DNA from: Streptomyces hawaiiensis
GTDB lineage: Bacteria; Actinomycetota; Actinomycetes; Streptomycetales; Streptomycetaceae
Reading direction: 5' to 3'
Assembly: GCF_004803895.1 (NCBI RefSeq)
Contig: NZ_CP021978.1
Location: 930,001 to 994,000 of the forward strand
DNA length: 64,000 bases
Shown here: in pieces, positions 53,271 to 62,485 of the stretch
Layout of the letters: every line of letters starts with the position of its first letter
Position numbering within the stretch: the first letter of the stretch is position 1
Notes under the pieces: generated by a model
Seen by the model: only the letters and a program-made list of their open reading frames with translations
Database searches by the model: none
Told to the model about the DNA's origin: nothing
Made by a program: the position numbers and the translations under genes

Positions 53271-53615
53271 TCAGGCGGCGAGCACGGTGGAGGCGAGGGC
53301 GACGTGCAGGCCGGTCCCGATCAGGATGCTCAGCACGAAGTTGCGGCGCCACAGGTGGACGGCCGCAGTGACGGCCGTGGCGATGGCCAAGGCGGCCCAT
53401 GGACGCGCCCCCTGGGACGTCGAAGCGGATGACAGTAGCGAGTAGATGACGAGGATGGTCATGACGCCGACTGGCATGCTGGCGTTGAGATAGGGCAGCA
53501 GGCGACTGCGGCGCAGCGGCGCCAGGAGCGCGAACGGAGCGGCCCGCAACGTCCAGGTGACCGCGGCGCTGACCAGCACGACTCCCACCAGGTAGGTGAC
53601 GCTGGGCTCAGACAT
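53271..53615 (-). CDS. azlD: AzlD-type branched-chain amino acid exporter subunit
   Basis: A 114-aa protein with four hydrophobic segments, including TYLVGVVLVSAAVTWTLRAA and the conserved basic-then-proline start of helix 2 (LRRSRLLPYLNASMPVGVM). AzlD is the small partner of AzlC. Its ATG overlaps the azlC stop by 8 bp (53608-53615), and the last residues end at the operon end. Confidence 0.88.
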   Translation of the reverse strand: MSEPSVTYLVGVVLVSAAVTWTLRAAPFALLAPLRRSRLLPYLNASMPVGVMTILVIYSLLSSASTSQGARPWAALAIATAVTAAVHLWRRNFVLSILIGTGLHVALASTVLAA

Positions 53616-54348
53616 CCTGGTCGACCTTCCCACGTCGGAGCGCATATCGGATCAGCAGGAACCCGGTGAACATGGCCAGCGCGGGGACCAGCATCTGAGT
53701 GCCGAAGAGACCGTGTCCGATGAGTGCGGACACCACAGCAGCGAGCGGGATCGGCACGCTTCGGGTCGCCCGGATCGCGTCAATGGCCAGGACCAGAAAG
53801 AACGCGATGACGGCGAACTGGAGCCCCACCAGGCTGTCGGGAACGAGGCCGCCGCCGAGCGCTCCGAGGGTGACGCTGCCAACCCAGTTCACCTGGAACG
53901 TGGCCTGGATGGCGAGAATGCGGCGACGCGACCAGAACTGCGCCTCCGGCGCTGTGGTCAACGCCCATGCCTCGTCAGTGAGGGTGAACGTGCTGTAGGT
54001 CTTCGCGAGGGGCCCGTGGATCCGGTGCATGGGAAACGACAGCGCGTAGAAGACGTGCCGGAAGTTCACGAGGAGCGCGGTCACGGCGACCTGGCTCAGC
54101 GGAGCCATGGCGGTGACCAGGCCGATGAGCAGGAACTCCAAGGAACCGGCGAACACGACCGTGGCGAACACGGTCGCCCACCACCATTCCAGGCCCGAGT
54201 GAGTGACCAGCACACCGAACGCCACCCCCATCGGAATCACACCGAGGACGGCGGGCAGCGAATGCGTGACAGCCAGACGGACCTGGCCGGGCTGCTGAGA
54301 GCTGGGCGACTGTTCCGTCGTAGCCAGTACAGGGGACTTGAGGGACAT
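53608..54348 (-). CDS. azlC: AzlC-type branched-chain amino acid exporter subunit
   Basis: A 246-aa membrane protein with about seven hydrophobic segments: LPAVLGVIPMGVAFGVLVTH, FAGSLEFLLIGLVTAMAPLS, and the typical LLVNFRHVFYALSFPMH motif. Together with AzlD it exports branched-chain amino acids or analogues such as azaleucine. No ribosome site is visible before ATG 54348, so the mRNA may be leaderless. It is divergent from an AsnC-type regulator starting 63 bp away. Confidence 0.88.
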   Translation of the reverse strand: MSLKSPVLATTEQSPSSQQPGQVRLAVTHSLPAVLGVIPMGVAFGVLVTHSGLEWWWATVFATVVFAGSLEFLLIGLVTAMAPLSQVAVTALLVNFRHVFYALSFPMHRIHGPLAKTYSTFTLTDEAWALTTAPEAQFWSRRRILAIQATFQVNWVGSVTLGALGGGLVPDSLVGLQFAVIAFFLVLAIDAIRATRSVPIPLAAVVSALIGHGLFGTQMLVPALAMFTGFLLIRYALRRGKVDQDV

Positions 54349-54411
54349 AAGAGCAATGCTAGAGAGGTCGAGGTGGGCCTCGATTGCTAATTCGTGCCCT
54401 ACGATGTCGCC

Positions 54412-54870
54412 ATGCGCAATATTCGCGACCTCGATGCCATTGATCGCGCAATTATCGAGGAGCTCCGTCAGGACGCAAGGTTGAGCAACACCGAGCTGGC
54501 CCACCGCGTACGCCTGACCCCCGCCCCCTGCCTGCGTCGGGTCAAGCGCCTCGAACAAGAGGGCATCATCACCGGCTACCACGCGAAAGTGGACCCGGCC
54601 GCCGCGGGGCGCTCGTTCGAGGTCACGGTCGCGGTCGAGGTCACGGTGAACGACCAACGCTCGTTGGAGGAGTTCGAGTCTGCCGTCGCCGCCCTGGAGG
54701 AGGTGGTAGAGGTCCGTCGGGTATTCGGCAGCCCGGACTACATCCTGCGGGTCCTGGTCGCCGACGTCGGCGAATACGAGCGGTTCCAGACGACCAAGTT
54801 CCTCAGGCTCCCCGGTGTCAGTCGGACCATCTCCCACCAGACCATGAAACTGGTCAAGCAGGAATGGTGA
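54412..54870 (+). CDS. AsnC/Lrp-family regulator of azlCD
   Basis: A 152-aa regulator. HTH about 5-52 (LDAIDRAIIEELRQDARLSN, RLTPAPCLRRVKRLEQEGII) and effector domain with VVEVRRVFGSPDYILRVLVA. ATG 54412 places the HTH at the usual distance; an upstream ATG at 54394 is possible. Lrp control of azlCD is well known in other bacteria. It is distinct from the AsnC protein at 51754. Confidence 0.9.
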   Translation: MRNIRDLDAIDRAIIEELRQDARLSNTELAHRVRLTPAPCLRRVKRLEQEGIITGYHAKVDPAAAGRSFEVTVAVEVTVNDQRSLEEFESAVAALEEVVEVRRVFGSPDYILRVLVADVGEYERFQTTKFLRLPGVSRTISHQTMKLVKQEW

Positions 54871-54922
54871 ACGGCGGCGCTGCCGGGCGTCGGAGACCCA
54901 CACGCAGACATCTGTGGTGCCT

Positions 54923-55740
54923 TCACTGAGGGATGGAAAGCAGAACGCGGCCGCGGCCACCGACGTCGACGCGGTCGTGGGCCTGGGCGATCTCGTCCAG
55001 TGAATAGCGGGCGCCGATGTCGGTGCTGAGCGCCCCGACGGCTGCCGCGGCGGTGAGATCGCGGGCAGCCTGTCGCTTCGCCTCGACAGGGAAGTCGTCG
55101 CTGCCGATCAGGCGCAGGGTCACGTTGGCGAACAACAGTGGCCAGAATGGCACCTGCGGCCGGTCGGCCCGGGTGGCGTACGCGGCGATGACCGCGTCGC
55201 CCGCGACCACCTCGGCGTCCAGATCGGCATTGTCGGAGAGGGCCACCTCGACGACGCGGTGCACACCCTGCGGCGCGTACGCGCGGATCGTCTTGGCCGG
55301 GTCGTCCTGGTCCAGGGCCACGGCGTGGGACACCACGGAGCGGTCGACGCGGTCGAGGTCCTTGCCGCGCGTCACGGTGCCGGTGACGGTCGCGCCGCCC
55401 CAACGGGCCAGTTGGGGCGGCCAGCGAGCCGACGCCGCCGAGAACGCCCTGCACCAACACGATCCTGCCGGCGACTGAGCCGTCGCCGAACACGGCCCGG
55501 TGTGCGGTGATGCCGGGGATGCCCAGGGCGGCTCCGAGTTCGTCGCTGAGGTGATCGGGCAGGGCGAAAGGGCATGGACGAACCGAGCCAGCCGCGCCGC
55601 TTCTTGGTGTCACCGGGGTTGACGCCCGACGTGGTGACGCGCACGCGTACCTCGCTCGGGCCGGGCTGCGGGTCGGGCAGCTCGCCCACCTGGAACACGT
55701 CGGCTGCCGGGCCCTGTCGGTCGTACCAGGCTGCAAGCAT
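54923..55740 (-). pseudogene. NADPH:quinone reductase-like gene with internal deletion and frameshifts
   Basis: The start MLAAWYDRQGPAADVFQVGE, then ELPDPQPGPSEVRVRV and SGVNPGDTKKRRGWLGSSMP, is a clear quinone-oxidoreductase N-terminus. After MPF the sequence jumps to ALPDHLSDELGAALGIPGIT (another frame), skipping about 60 residues of the catalytic lobe. A third frame carries VTRGKDLDRVDRSVVSHAVA to SLDEIAQAHDRVDVGGRGRV at the C-terminus. The gene cannot make a working enzyme. Confidence 0.8.
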
Positions 55741-56560
55741 GTGCGGACCTCCGTCGCCTCTCAGCTCACGCGCTCGTCGAGCGTGTCCGGGCCACTACTT
55801 GGGTGCGCGGCGCCGGGGTCAGGGGCGTCTTCGCCCAGGACCTCGCGCAGCCAGGCGCGTTCGGCGCGGCTGATGGCGCGGGCAGTGAGCATCATGCCGC
55901 GGCGGTAGGAGTCGGTTCCGACCGCATATGTGCATCTCAGACAACGACCGCCAACTCCGCGTCGGCTCGAATTTCGGGGCGGGCAACGGAATTACGCAGA
56001 GCAGCACCCTCTGTGGTCGCAGCCGAAGCACGCTTATGGTGCGTCGGCGCCCTGCCACAGCGGCCTCCCCCTGACCCGCCGCGCGGGCACCACCACACAC
56101 GGAGCCCCGCCGGAAGCACTTCCGACGGAGGAATCCTCACATGTCATGCGCTATCACCCGCGTGTCACCAACCGTAGACGCTCTTACGTAAGAGGGCCCT
56201 GACCTGGACTTATACGCTCGCCCTGGACCAACTGGACACCCGTGGACGGTTTCTACAACCTGTGCCATGTGGTACCGCGAGGCCCACTCGCTAGCACCAC
56301 GGACTACTCACCAAGATCCGGACCAGGCGCGGACCAACTCGGCTTCGCAGCAGACGATTCCGCCCTTTGTCGCAGGTCAGAAGCGAGGTCAGGCGTGTAC
56401 CACCAGCAGACGAAGAACCTACTGGCACTCTCGGTCACACTTCTCTCTAGACCGGCTTGAGAAGTGTTGCCGACACTCGGCCTTGTCGCCTCTCTACAAC
56501 GCCACCCAACGAGAGCCTCGCACTGCGTCCGCGGCGAGGCCGGACCACACCCCGAGTCAG
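55741..56560. other. gene-less decayed stretch
   Basis: A minus-strand tail (MMLTARAISRAERAWLREVL, then GEDAPDPG, stop near 55762) looks like a real C-terminus but has no head. The rest shows no protein-like frame. A perfect palindrome lies at 56181-56194. The right end merges into an IS3 scrap. Confidence 0.4.
56181..56194. repeat. Perfect 14-bp palindrome
   Basis: CTCTTACGTAAGAG is a perfect palindrome, followed by AGGGCCCT. No start codon with ribosome site is close by. It could be an operator left from a lost gene. Confidence 0.5.
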
Positions 56561-56564
56561 CATT

Positions 56565-56815
56565 CGTCCGACCCCTACCGCTGGCGCCAGGCCGAGAAGG
56601 AACCCTGTGAACGGATCCGCCAGGACACCGAGCTGACCGGGCAGATTCGTCAGATCCACCAGGACTCCGGCGGCATCTACGGATCGCCCAGGATCCATGC
56701 TGTCCTCAAACGCGAGGGCGTCCACGTCGGCCGCAAACGGGTCGAGCGGCTCATGCGCCAGGCCGGCCTGGCCGGGGTCAGCCCCCGCAGGAGCAAGGGC
56801 TTCACCCACCGGGGC
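56565..56815 (+). pseudogene. IS3-family OrfB N-terminal fragment
   Basis: The frame reads YRWRQAEKEPCERIRQDTEL, then TGQIRQIHQDSGGIYGSPRI and LKREGVHVGRKRVERLMRQA. This is the HTH_21 domain found at the start of IS3-family OrfB. It ends at SKGFTHRG; the DDE core is missing. Confidence 0.75.
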
Positions 56816-57026
56816 CTAGATGCGGACCTCGCACCTGCCTGCTCCGGACCATCGGCGTGCCCCTGAACACCACGGCCTGTTTCCCCAGACCCGACCCCAG
56901 ACGCCGTTTCGGGGGTCAGCGGTGCGTTCCGACGTCCCCTGCTGGTGGCGCTCCTGGACTCGGCGGCCGCGTTCACCGGGAGCCCCTGAGATTTCAGGGC
57001 TCCCGCGTGAGCGGCTGTGCGTGGCG

Positions 57027-57425
57027 TCAGCGTGCGAACTTTTCGATGGCCTCCGGGGTGACGGGGGTGAAGAAGTTGACGAGGTTGCCGTCGGGGTCGC
57101 GGAACAACAGCGACCGGTTGCCCCAGGGCATCGTGGTGGGCTCGTTGACGAAGTGGGTGACGAAGCCGGTCAGGTTCTGGTGAACGCGGTCCACGTCGTC
57201 GACGAGGAACTCGGTGATCACGCTGTGGTTGTCCGCCGGGCGGGCGGAGCCCGGGGCGAACAGCGGGACGGTGCGGGTGCCGGCGATCGCGAGGGTTGCG
57301 CCCGCGGTCTTGAGTTCGGCGAAGTCCTCGGTGGCCCGTATCGCCTGCATCCCTGTAGCTCGCTCGTAGAACTCGACGAGGCGTGCGACGTCGCTGGTGA
57401 TGATGCGGATCGAGACGAAGTCCAT
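57027..57425 (-). CDS. VOC-family (glyoxalase/bleomycin-resistance-like) protein
   Basis: A 132-aa protein with the two beta-alpha-beta-beta-beta repeats of the VOC fold: MDFVSIRIITSDVARLVEFY at the start and HSVITEFLVDDVDRVHQNLT in the middle, ending FRDPDGNLVNFFTPV. It could bind a metal or small molecule; substrate unknown. It diverges from the WYL-type regulator 93 bp away, which probably controls it. Confidence 0.88.
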   Translation of the reverse strand: MDFVSIRIITSDVARLVEFYERATGMQAIRATEDFAELKTAGATLAIAGTRTVPLFAPGSARPADNHSVITEFLVDDVDRVHQNLTGFVTHFVNEPTTMPWGNRSLLFRDPDGNLVNFFTPVTPEAIEKFAR

Positions 57426-57518
57426 GGGAATCTCCTTGGCTGCGCTGGAGGCGTGCACGTCGCAGGCTAGGAGAAATAGTGGACAGAATCGGTCCTGTAT
57501 TCGCGTTAGGCTGCGAAC

Positions 57519-58508
57519 ATGCCACGACCCACCGGCCGCGTGCTGACACTCCTGGAGCTGCTGCAGTCGGGCGGCACCCGGACTGTGGCCGAGCTCGCCG
57601 ACCGTCTCGGCGTCGAAGGGCGCACTGTGCGGCGGTATGTGGACCAACTGATCGACCTGGACGTGCCCGTGGAGTCGGTGCGCGGCCGCTACGGCGGGTA
57701 CCGGCTGGCTCCCGGGTACCGCTTGCCTCCGCTCATGCTCAGCGACGACGAGGCGCTGGCCGTGCTGCTCGGCCTGGTCGCCGGCCGCCGGGCAGGGCTG
57801 ACGACGACGGAGCGCACGGCAAACGAGACGGCGTCAGCGAAGATCCGGCGGGTGCTGCCCAAGCACATCGCCCGCCGGCTCGACACACTCCTGGAAGCTC
57901 TCGCCTTCACGGATCAGCCCGGCGAGTTGGACCACCCGGACGCCGGGCTCCTGCTCACCATCGCCGATGCGGTGCGCCACCGCCGACCGGTCTCGATCCG
58001 CTACACCGACCGCGACGGACGGCGCAGCGAACGCACACTGCACGCGTACGGGATCGTCGCCCATGCGGGCCGGTGGTACGTGACGGGCAAGGACGCCCAG
58101 GTCGGCGAGGACCGAACCTTCCGGCTCGATCGCATCGCAGCCGCGAGGGCCCTGCCCGGCTCATTCGAAGCGCCCGTGGGTCCCGGTCCGGCACAACGCG
58201 TGTTGTCAGGATTCGCCACGGCCGAGTACAGGCATCAGGTCACCTTGCGGATCCACGGGACAGTTGAGCAGATCCGCGCCCATCTCCCCGCCAGCGTCGC
58301 GAGCCTGGAGGAGCACGAGCCTGCGGCCGGCCAGGACCCGGCGGCCGAGCACTGGCTGCGCGTCGAGTTGCGGGCGGAGCGGCTCGACTGGTTGCCTCCG
58401 GTACTCGCCTCACTCGACCGGCCGTTCGCCATCGAGCGCCCCGATGAACTCCGCGCCCTCGTCATCGCGCTCGCCGATCGCTTCACGTCCTATGCCCGCC
58501 AAGCCTGA
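57519..58508 (+). CDS. YafY-type regulator with WYL domain
   Basis: A 329-aa regulator. N-terminal HTH_11 (RVLTLLELLQSGGTRTVAEL, GVEGRTVRRYVDQLIDLDVP), then a WYL domain (about 145-220: RRPVSIRYTDRDGRRSERTL, HAGRWYVTGKD) and a WCX-like C-terminal extension. WYL domains bind nucleic acid or small ligands. It is likely the regulator of the divergent VOC gene. Confidence 0.9.
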   Translation: MPRPTGRVLTLLELLQSGGTRTVAELADRLGVEGRTVRRYVDQLIDLDVPVESVRGRYGGYRLAPGYRLPPLMLSDDEALAVLLGLVAGRRAGLTTTERTANETASAKIRRVLPKHIARRLDTLLEALAFTDQPGELDHPDAGLLLTIADAVRHRRPVSIRYTDRDGRRSERTLHAYGIVAHAGRWYVTGKDAQVGEDRTFRLDRIAAARALPGSFEAPVGPGPAQRVLSGFATAEYRHQVTLRIHGTVEQIRAHLPASVASLEEHEPAAGQDPAAEHWLRVELRAERLDWLPPVLASLDRPFAIERPDELRALVIALADRFTSYARQA

Positions 58509-58541
58509 CAGGCGAGGAACCAATGTCATGAGACGGCACAT

Positions 58542-59084
58542 CTAGGTCACGAGAATGGGGCGCCGGCCAGGGCGTTCGCACCACCGCTCGGCCTCGGCAT
58601 CCCATGTGAATCTGACGAGATGCCCGCTCCTACGTACCGTCATCGCCGTCCAGTGCCCCGCGTGTTCCCAGTGGATCGTCGCTGCCGTGCCAGGGCGTCG
58701 GTCGGCTTCGCTGACTGGCGCATCGGCGTCGCACAGTGCGGGCAGTTGGGCCAGGGCTTCGGGCGCGATGTCCACTTTCATCTCGATCTGCCAGCCACCC
58801 TCAGTCCGGAGGTGGATGGCGTGGATGTCGTCGGCGGGCTCGTCCAGGCTCGCCTGGGCCTGGCGCGCAATGAACCGGCGCAGGATCTCGCGGATTCCTG
58901 TGCTCATCCCCCTCGCAAGGGCGTTGCCGAAGTACGTGGAGATCGCCTGCAGGAACGGCGTGGCTGCCATGCTTGCTACGACGAGCACCACGTCCGACGG
59001 CAGTTCAGCAGCAGGGGCCGCGGCACCCTGGCTATCGTCCGAGGCGTCGGGCGCATCTGGGACGTCGTTCCGTTCGCTGCTCAT
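58542..59084 (-). CDS. Unidentified protein with a membrane-proximal helix
   Basis: A 180-aa protein. The first 28 residues are acidic and disordered (SSERNDVPDAPDASDDSQGA). A hydrophobic helix follows (SDVVLVVASMAATPFLQAIS, about 30-50), then an amphipathic helix, then a beta-rich C-terminal half (TEGGWQIEMKVDIAPEALAQ, ATIHWEHAGHWTAMTVRRSG). ATG 59084 follows GGGGG. No family recognised. It is convergent with the WYL gene. Confidence 0.55.
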   Translation of the reverse strand: MSSERNDVPDAPDASDDSQGAAAPAAELPSDVVLVVASMAATPFLQAISTYFGNALARGMSTGIREILRRFIARQAQASLDEPADDIHAIHLRTEGGWQIEMKVDIAPEALAQLPALCDADAPVSEADRRPGTAATIHWEHAGHWTAMTVRRSGHLVRFTWDAEAERWCERPGRRPILVT

Positions 59085-59254
59085 GAACCCCCGCTTGATC
59101 ACTGCCAGGTGTAAGTCATCGAGCGCTTCAGAATATTCACCGGCAGCTGGTCGGAGCACATGATTCGGACGAAGGCCGCCCCAGCGTCCGGCAAACACTC
59201 AGGTGAGCGGCCTAGTTCGAGGCCCATTTCGACTCATCGATAGCCTTCGTCCTC

Positions 59255-59692
59255 ATGACGCGCGCATGGATCTTGCCGATGCTGCTGGTGTTCTGCGGAT
59301 CAGCCCTTGCGGCTGGCCTGATCGTCAGCGGGACCCCCGGCGCAGCCGCAGCCTTCCTGCTGGTCTTTGTCCTGCTCGCAGGCGTGAACTCGCCTCTGAT
59401 CTTCCCGAGGTCGATCGGCGCGTTGGAGGCACAACGCCGCAGCGCGGTCGACGGCCGGCCGGTCGTCTTCTGGCGACCGGGCTGCAAGTACTGCATGCGA
59501 CTGCGCATCCGGCTTGGCCGCAGCGCCCGCCAGGTGCACTGGGTCGACATCTGGCGCGACCCGGCTGGAGCCGCAGCGGTGAGGGCAGCCAACGACGGCA
59601 ACGAGACCGTGCCGACCGTCATCGTGGCGGGCCAGCCGCACACAAACCCCGATCCTGCATGGGTACGCGAGCAACTCTCCCGTTCCACGTGA
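59255..59692 (+). CDS. Membrane-anchored glutaredoxin-like protein
   Basis: A 145-aa protein. Two hydrophobic helices (about 4-25 and 30-48) precede a glutaredoxin/mycoredoxin-like domain (about 68-142) with CxxC active site WRPGCKYCMRL, a cis-Pro in ETVPTVIVAG and a typical last helix. It should reduce disulfides or mycothiol mixed disulfides near the membrane. It stands alone. Confidence 0.82.
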   Translation: MTRAWILPMLLVFCGSALAAGLIVSGTPGAAAAFLLVFVLLAGVNSPLIFPRSIGALEAQRRSAVDGRPVVFWRPGCKYCMRLRIRLGRSARQVHWVDIWRDPAGAAAVRAANDGNETVPTVIVAGQPHTNPDPAWVREQLSRST

Positions 59693-59864
59693 TCGGGACG
59701 CAGCCGAGGTTAAAAGACAAGCTGAGAGGTCGTTCTCTTTCCGAACCTCGTGTGCGGTTTCTGCTGGTTACCGTAGACGGCGCCGTGGCCACCTTGGCAG
59801 CCTTGGGCACAGGGGTTGATGTTCGGCGGTCCGGTGGGGAGACGTCCCCGGCGATCGTCGTGGA

Positions 59865-60992
59865 TCAGGCCAATCCGGCGTGGACCTCGTCGGCGACGAT
59901 GTCGATCTGCTCAAGGCTCAGGGGCGGTCCGAGCGGCAGGCCAAGAAGCCGTTTGCCTGAACGCTCCGTCCTGGGCAGGCTGCCGACAGCGTATCCGAGA
60001 CCTCTGTAGACCGGCTGAAGATGCATTGGCGGAGAGTAGAGGGCGTTGCAGCCAATTCCATGAGCGAAGAGGTGAGCGGCCAGCTCATCTCTTCGATCGA
60101 GCTCGATGACATAGTTGCGCCAAGCATGTCGGAAGCCCGTCCTTTCTCCAGGCAGATCGGCCAGGCCGACGAGACGCTCGGTATAGCGGTCGGCATGAGC
60201 GCGCCGCACGGCCAGCGTCTCGTCGAGATGGGGCAGCTTCGCGCGAAGGATGGCCGCCTGCATCTCGTCCATCCGCTGGTTATGGCCCTCCGTCTCGTGG
60301 TGCTGGCCGATCCTTGGCTTCGGGTCGTAGTGCCGTCCACGAGCCTGACCGTCGGACGCAAGCTTGTGGATCCGGTCTGCCAAAGCGGCATTCTGTGTCG
60401 TGCAGGCGCCTGCGGCTCCCATGGCGCCAAGGTGTTTTCCAGGGGAGAAGCTGAAGCAGGTGACGTCGGCATGGCTGCCGAGCCTCCTGCCGTCGATCTC
60501 TGCGCCGAGCGCGATACAGGCATCCTCGACGAGTGCAAGACCATGGCGATCGGCGATGCGGCGCATCTCGATCATGTCGGCGGGATGGCCGTACATGTCG
60601 ACAGGCAACAGGGCGCGTGTCCGTGGCGTGATCGCGGCTTCGCATGCGGTTGTGTCGATGCATCGTGACTCGGGGTCGATGTCGACCCAGACGACGGTTG
60701 CACCGACCGCGCTGATCGCCGCTATTCCGGTGAGCTCGGTATTTGCAACCGTGATGACTTCGTCTCCCGGTCCGATCTCGAGCGCGCGTAGCGCGGTCGT
60801 CAGGGCGGCCGTACCCGAGCCCATGGCGACCGCATGCCGCGCGTCGACCCAACTTGCGAATTCCTCCTCGAAAGCTGGCACTTGCTCACCCCAAGTGAAC
60901 TGTCCGCTTTCAAGCACTCGGGCGATAGCGGCATCGATTGCCTCACGGTGCTCACGATAGAGCTTGGCGTGATCGTAGAGCGCGACTCTCAT
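59865..60992 (-). CDS. DegT/DnrJ/EryC1/StrS-family PLP aminotransferase
   Basis: A 375-aa enzyme. It has the family pattern GSGTAALTTALRALEIGPGD, VDMYGHPADM, LVEDACIALGAE and the PLP-binding Lys in CFSFSPGKHLGAMGAAG (near 182). Members transaminate keto-sugars or keto-cyclitols, usually in surface-sugar or antibiotic pathways, but no partner genes are present. Base composition is slightly less GC-rich and codon use less biased than its neighbours, hinting at transfer. ATG 60992 is followed upstream by a strong palindrome. Confidence 0.88.
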   Translation of the reverse strand: MRVALYDHAKLYREHREAIDAAIARVLESGQFTWGEQVPAFEEEFASWVDARHAVAMGSGTAALTTALRALEIGPGDEVITVANTELTGIAAISAVGATVVWVDIDPESRCIDTTACEAAITPRTRALLPVDMYGHPADMIEMRRIADRHGLALVEDACIALGAEIDGRRLGSHADVTCFSFSPGKHLGAMGAAGACTTQNAALADRIHKLASDGQARGRHYDPKPRIGQHHETEGHNQRMDEMQAAILRAKLPHLDETLAVRRAHADRYTERLVGLADLPGERTGFRHAWRNYVIELDRRDELAAHLFAHGIGCNALYSPPMHLQPVYRGLGYAVGSLPRTERSGKRLLGLPLGPPLSLEQIDIVADEVHAGLA

Positions 60993-61008
60993 GGGCAACC
61001 TCGCTTCC

Positions 61009-61025
61009 GTTCCACATTGTGGAAC
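61009..61025. promoter_or_regulatory. IclR-like palindromic operator before the aminotransferase
   Basis: GTTCCACATTGTGGAAC is a 17-bp palindrome (8-bp arms around one base) 17 bp upstream of the start codon. The form TTCCACANTGTGGAA resembles IclR-family boxes. No IclR-type gene lies in the window. Confidence 0.7.
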
Positions 61026-61295
61026 GCTATGCTGAAATATGGCACGAGAATGGCAGTGGCTCAGGAGGGAGTCAAGGCGGTTCGTCGCGTAGCTGACGCT
61101 CGGAGGAGTGGTGGTTGCCGTATGGGGTGGCGGCTGACCTGGTGTGTTGCTGGTTCGTTGAGAGGCGGGGCGAGAGGGTCGAGCGTGCGCGACAGCTACC
61201 GCGCCCATCACCGCGCCGACCAGGTCCTGCCCCCAACGCCCGGTGCCGTGGGCGACTGAGCTGTCCCGAGTTTCGTGGAGTCCGGTGATCTTGTT

Positions 61296-62276
61296 TCAGG
61301 CGGACTGCGGGGTGGCCTCCTGCTGTCGCCACCAGTTGCGTTCGTACTCGGCGGGCGGTACGTAGTCGAGGGCGGAGTGGAGTCGTTCCTCGTTGTACCA
61401 AGCGACCCACTGGAAGATCGCCCGCTCGACCTGGTCGAAGTCCCGCCATGGCCCTTGCATCTCGATCAGCTCGGCCTTGAAAGTGCCGTTGAGCGCCTCG
61501 GCCATCGCGTTGTCGTAGCTGTCCGCGACGGAACCGACCGAGGCCGCGGCGCCGATGTCGGCGAGCCGGTCGGTGTACCGGATGGATACGTATTGCGAGC
61601 CGCGGTCGCTGTGATGGATCAGGCCGGAGTCCTTCTTGATCCGGCGTCTCCACAGCGCCATCTCCAGCGCGTCCAGCGGAAGTTCGGTCCGCATGTGGTT
61701 CGCGACCTGCCAGCCGACGATCGTCCGGGAGAAGACGTCCAGGACGAACGCCACATACACCCAGCCCGTCCAGGTGCGGACATAGGTCATATCGGCCACC
61801 CAGAGCTGGTCGGGCCGGCTCGCGGTGAAATCACGGTCGACCAGGTCCGGCGGCCTGGGCGGCGACGGCTCCGGCATGGTGGTGCGGCGCCGCTGGCCGC
61901 GGATGACGCCCTCCACCAGCTCGGCCATCAGCCGCTCGACCGTGCAGCGAGCCACGTGCACACCCTTGCGCCGAAGCGCGCGGGTGATCCGGCGGACGCC
62001 ATAGGTCCCGCCGGACTCTCCATGGACCTGTTCGATCAGCGGCATGAGCTGCTCGTCACGCAGCCGGCGGGGCGACTTCGGCCGCTTCTTACGCGCGCAG
62101 TACGCCGACTCGGACAGCCCCAGTACCTGGCAGGCGAACCCGACCCCGAGGCCCTTGTCCCTGAGGTGCTCGATCACCTGGTCGGCCTCGTCCGGGGACG
62201 GTCGAGTTCCGCCGCAAAGAACGCGCTCGCGGCCTTCAGAATCTCGTTCGCCCGCCTCAACTCCGCGTTCTCGCAT
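61296..62276 (-). CDS. IS3-family OrfB transposase (expressed as OrfAB by -1 frameshift)
   Basis: The useful part starts near 62215 where the -1 frame is entered. It contains an HTH_21 domain (EQVHGESGGTYGVRRITRAL), then the rve core with DDE residues Asp (WVADMTYVRTW), Asp (HHSDRGSQYVS) and Glu (NAMAEALNGTFKAEL), and the usual end EERLHSALDYVPPAEYE. No stop or frameshift is seen, so this copy may be active. Confidence 0.85.
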   Translation of the reverse strand: MRERGVEAGERDSEGRERVLCGGTRPSPDEADQVIEHLRDKGLGVGFACQVLGLSESAYCARKKRPKSPRRLRDEQLMPLIEQVHGESGGTYGVRRITRALRRKGVHVARCTVERLMAELVEGVIRGQRRRTTMPEPSPPRPPDLVDRDFTASRPDQLWVADMTYVRTWTGWVYVAFVLDVFSRTIVGWQVANHMRTELPLDALEMALWRRRIKKDSGLIHHSDRGSQYVSIRYTDRLADIGAAASVGSVADSYDNAMAEALNGTFKAELIEMQGPWRDFDQVERAIFQWVAWYNEERLHSALDYVPPAEYERNWWRQQEATPQSA

Positions 62277-62485
62277 CGGAGTTGCCTCAGCTCTTCCCGC
62301 TTGGCGGTGGTCAGCCGGTCGTCGCGTTCGCCGGTGTCCGCCTCGGCTTGGAGGACCCAGCCGCGCAGGGCCTCCTTGTGGATGCCCAGGTCCTTCGCGA
62401 CATGCGCGATCGGACGGCCGGTGCTGCGGACCTCGCGGACAGCCCGCTCACGGAGCTCATCCGGGTACTTACGTGGTGCTGGCAC
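62174..62485 (-). CDS. IS3-family OrfA (HTH protein)
   Basis: A 103-aa DNA-binding protein: an HTH (KYPDELRERAVREVRSTGRP, AHVAKDLGIHKEALRGWV) and a leucine-zipper-like helix (LRQLRCENAELRRANEILKA). GTG 62485 has a GGAG site upstream. Near its end a slippery TTCTTTG (62215-62221) can give a -1 frameshift to make the OrfAB transposase. Confidence 0.85.
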   Translation of the reverse strand: MPAPRKYPDELRERAVREVRSTGRPIAHVAKDLGIHKEALRGWVLQAEADTGERDDRLTTAKREELRQLRCENAELRRANEILKAASAFFAAELDRPRTRPTR

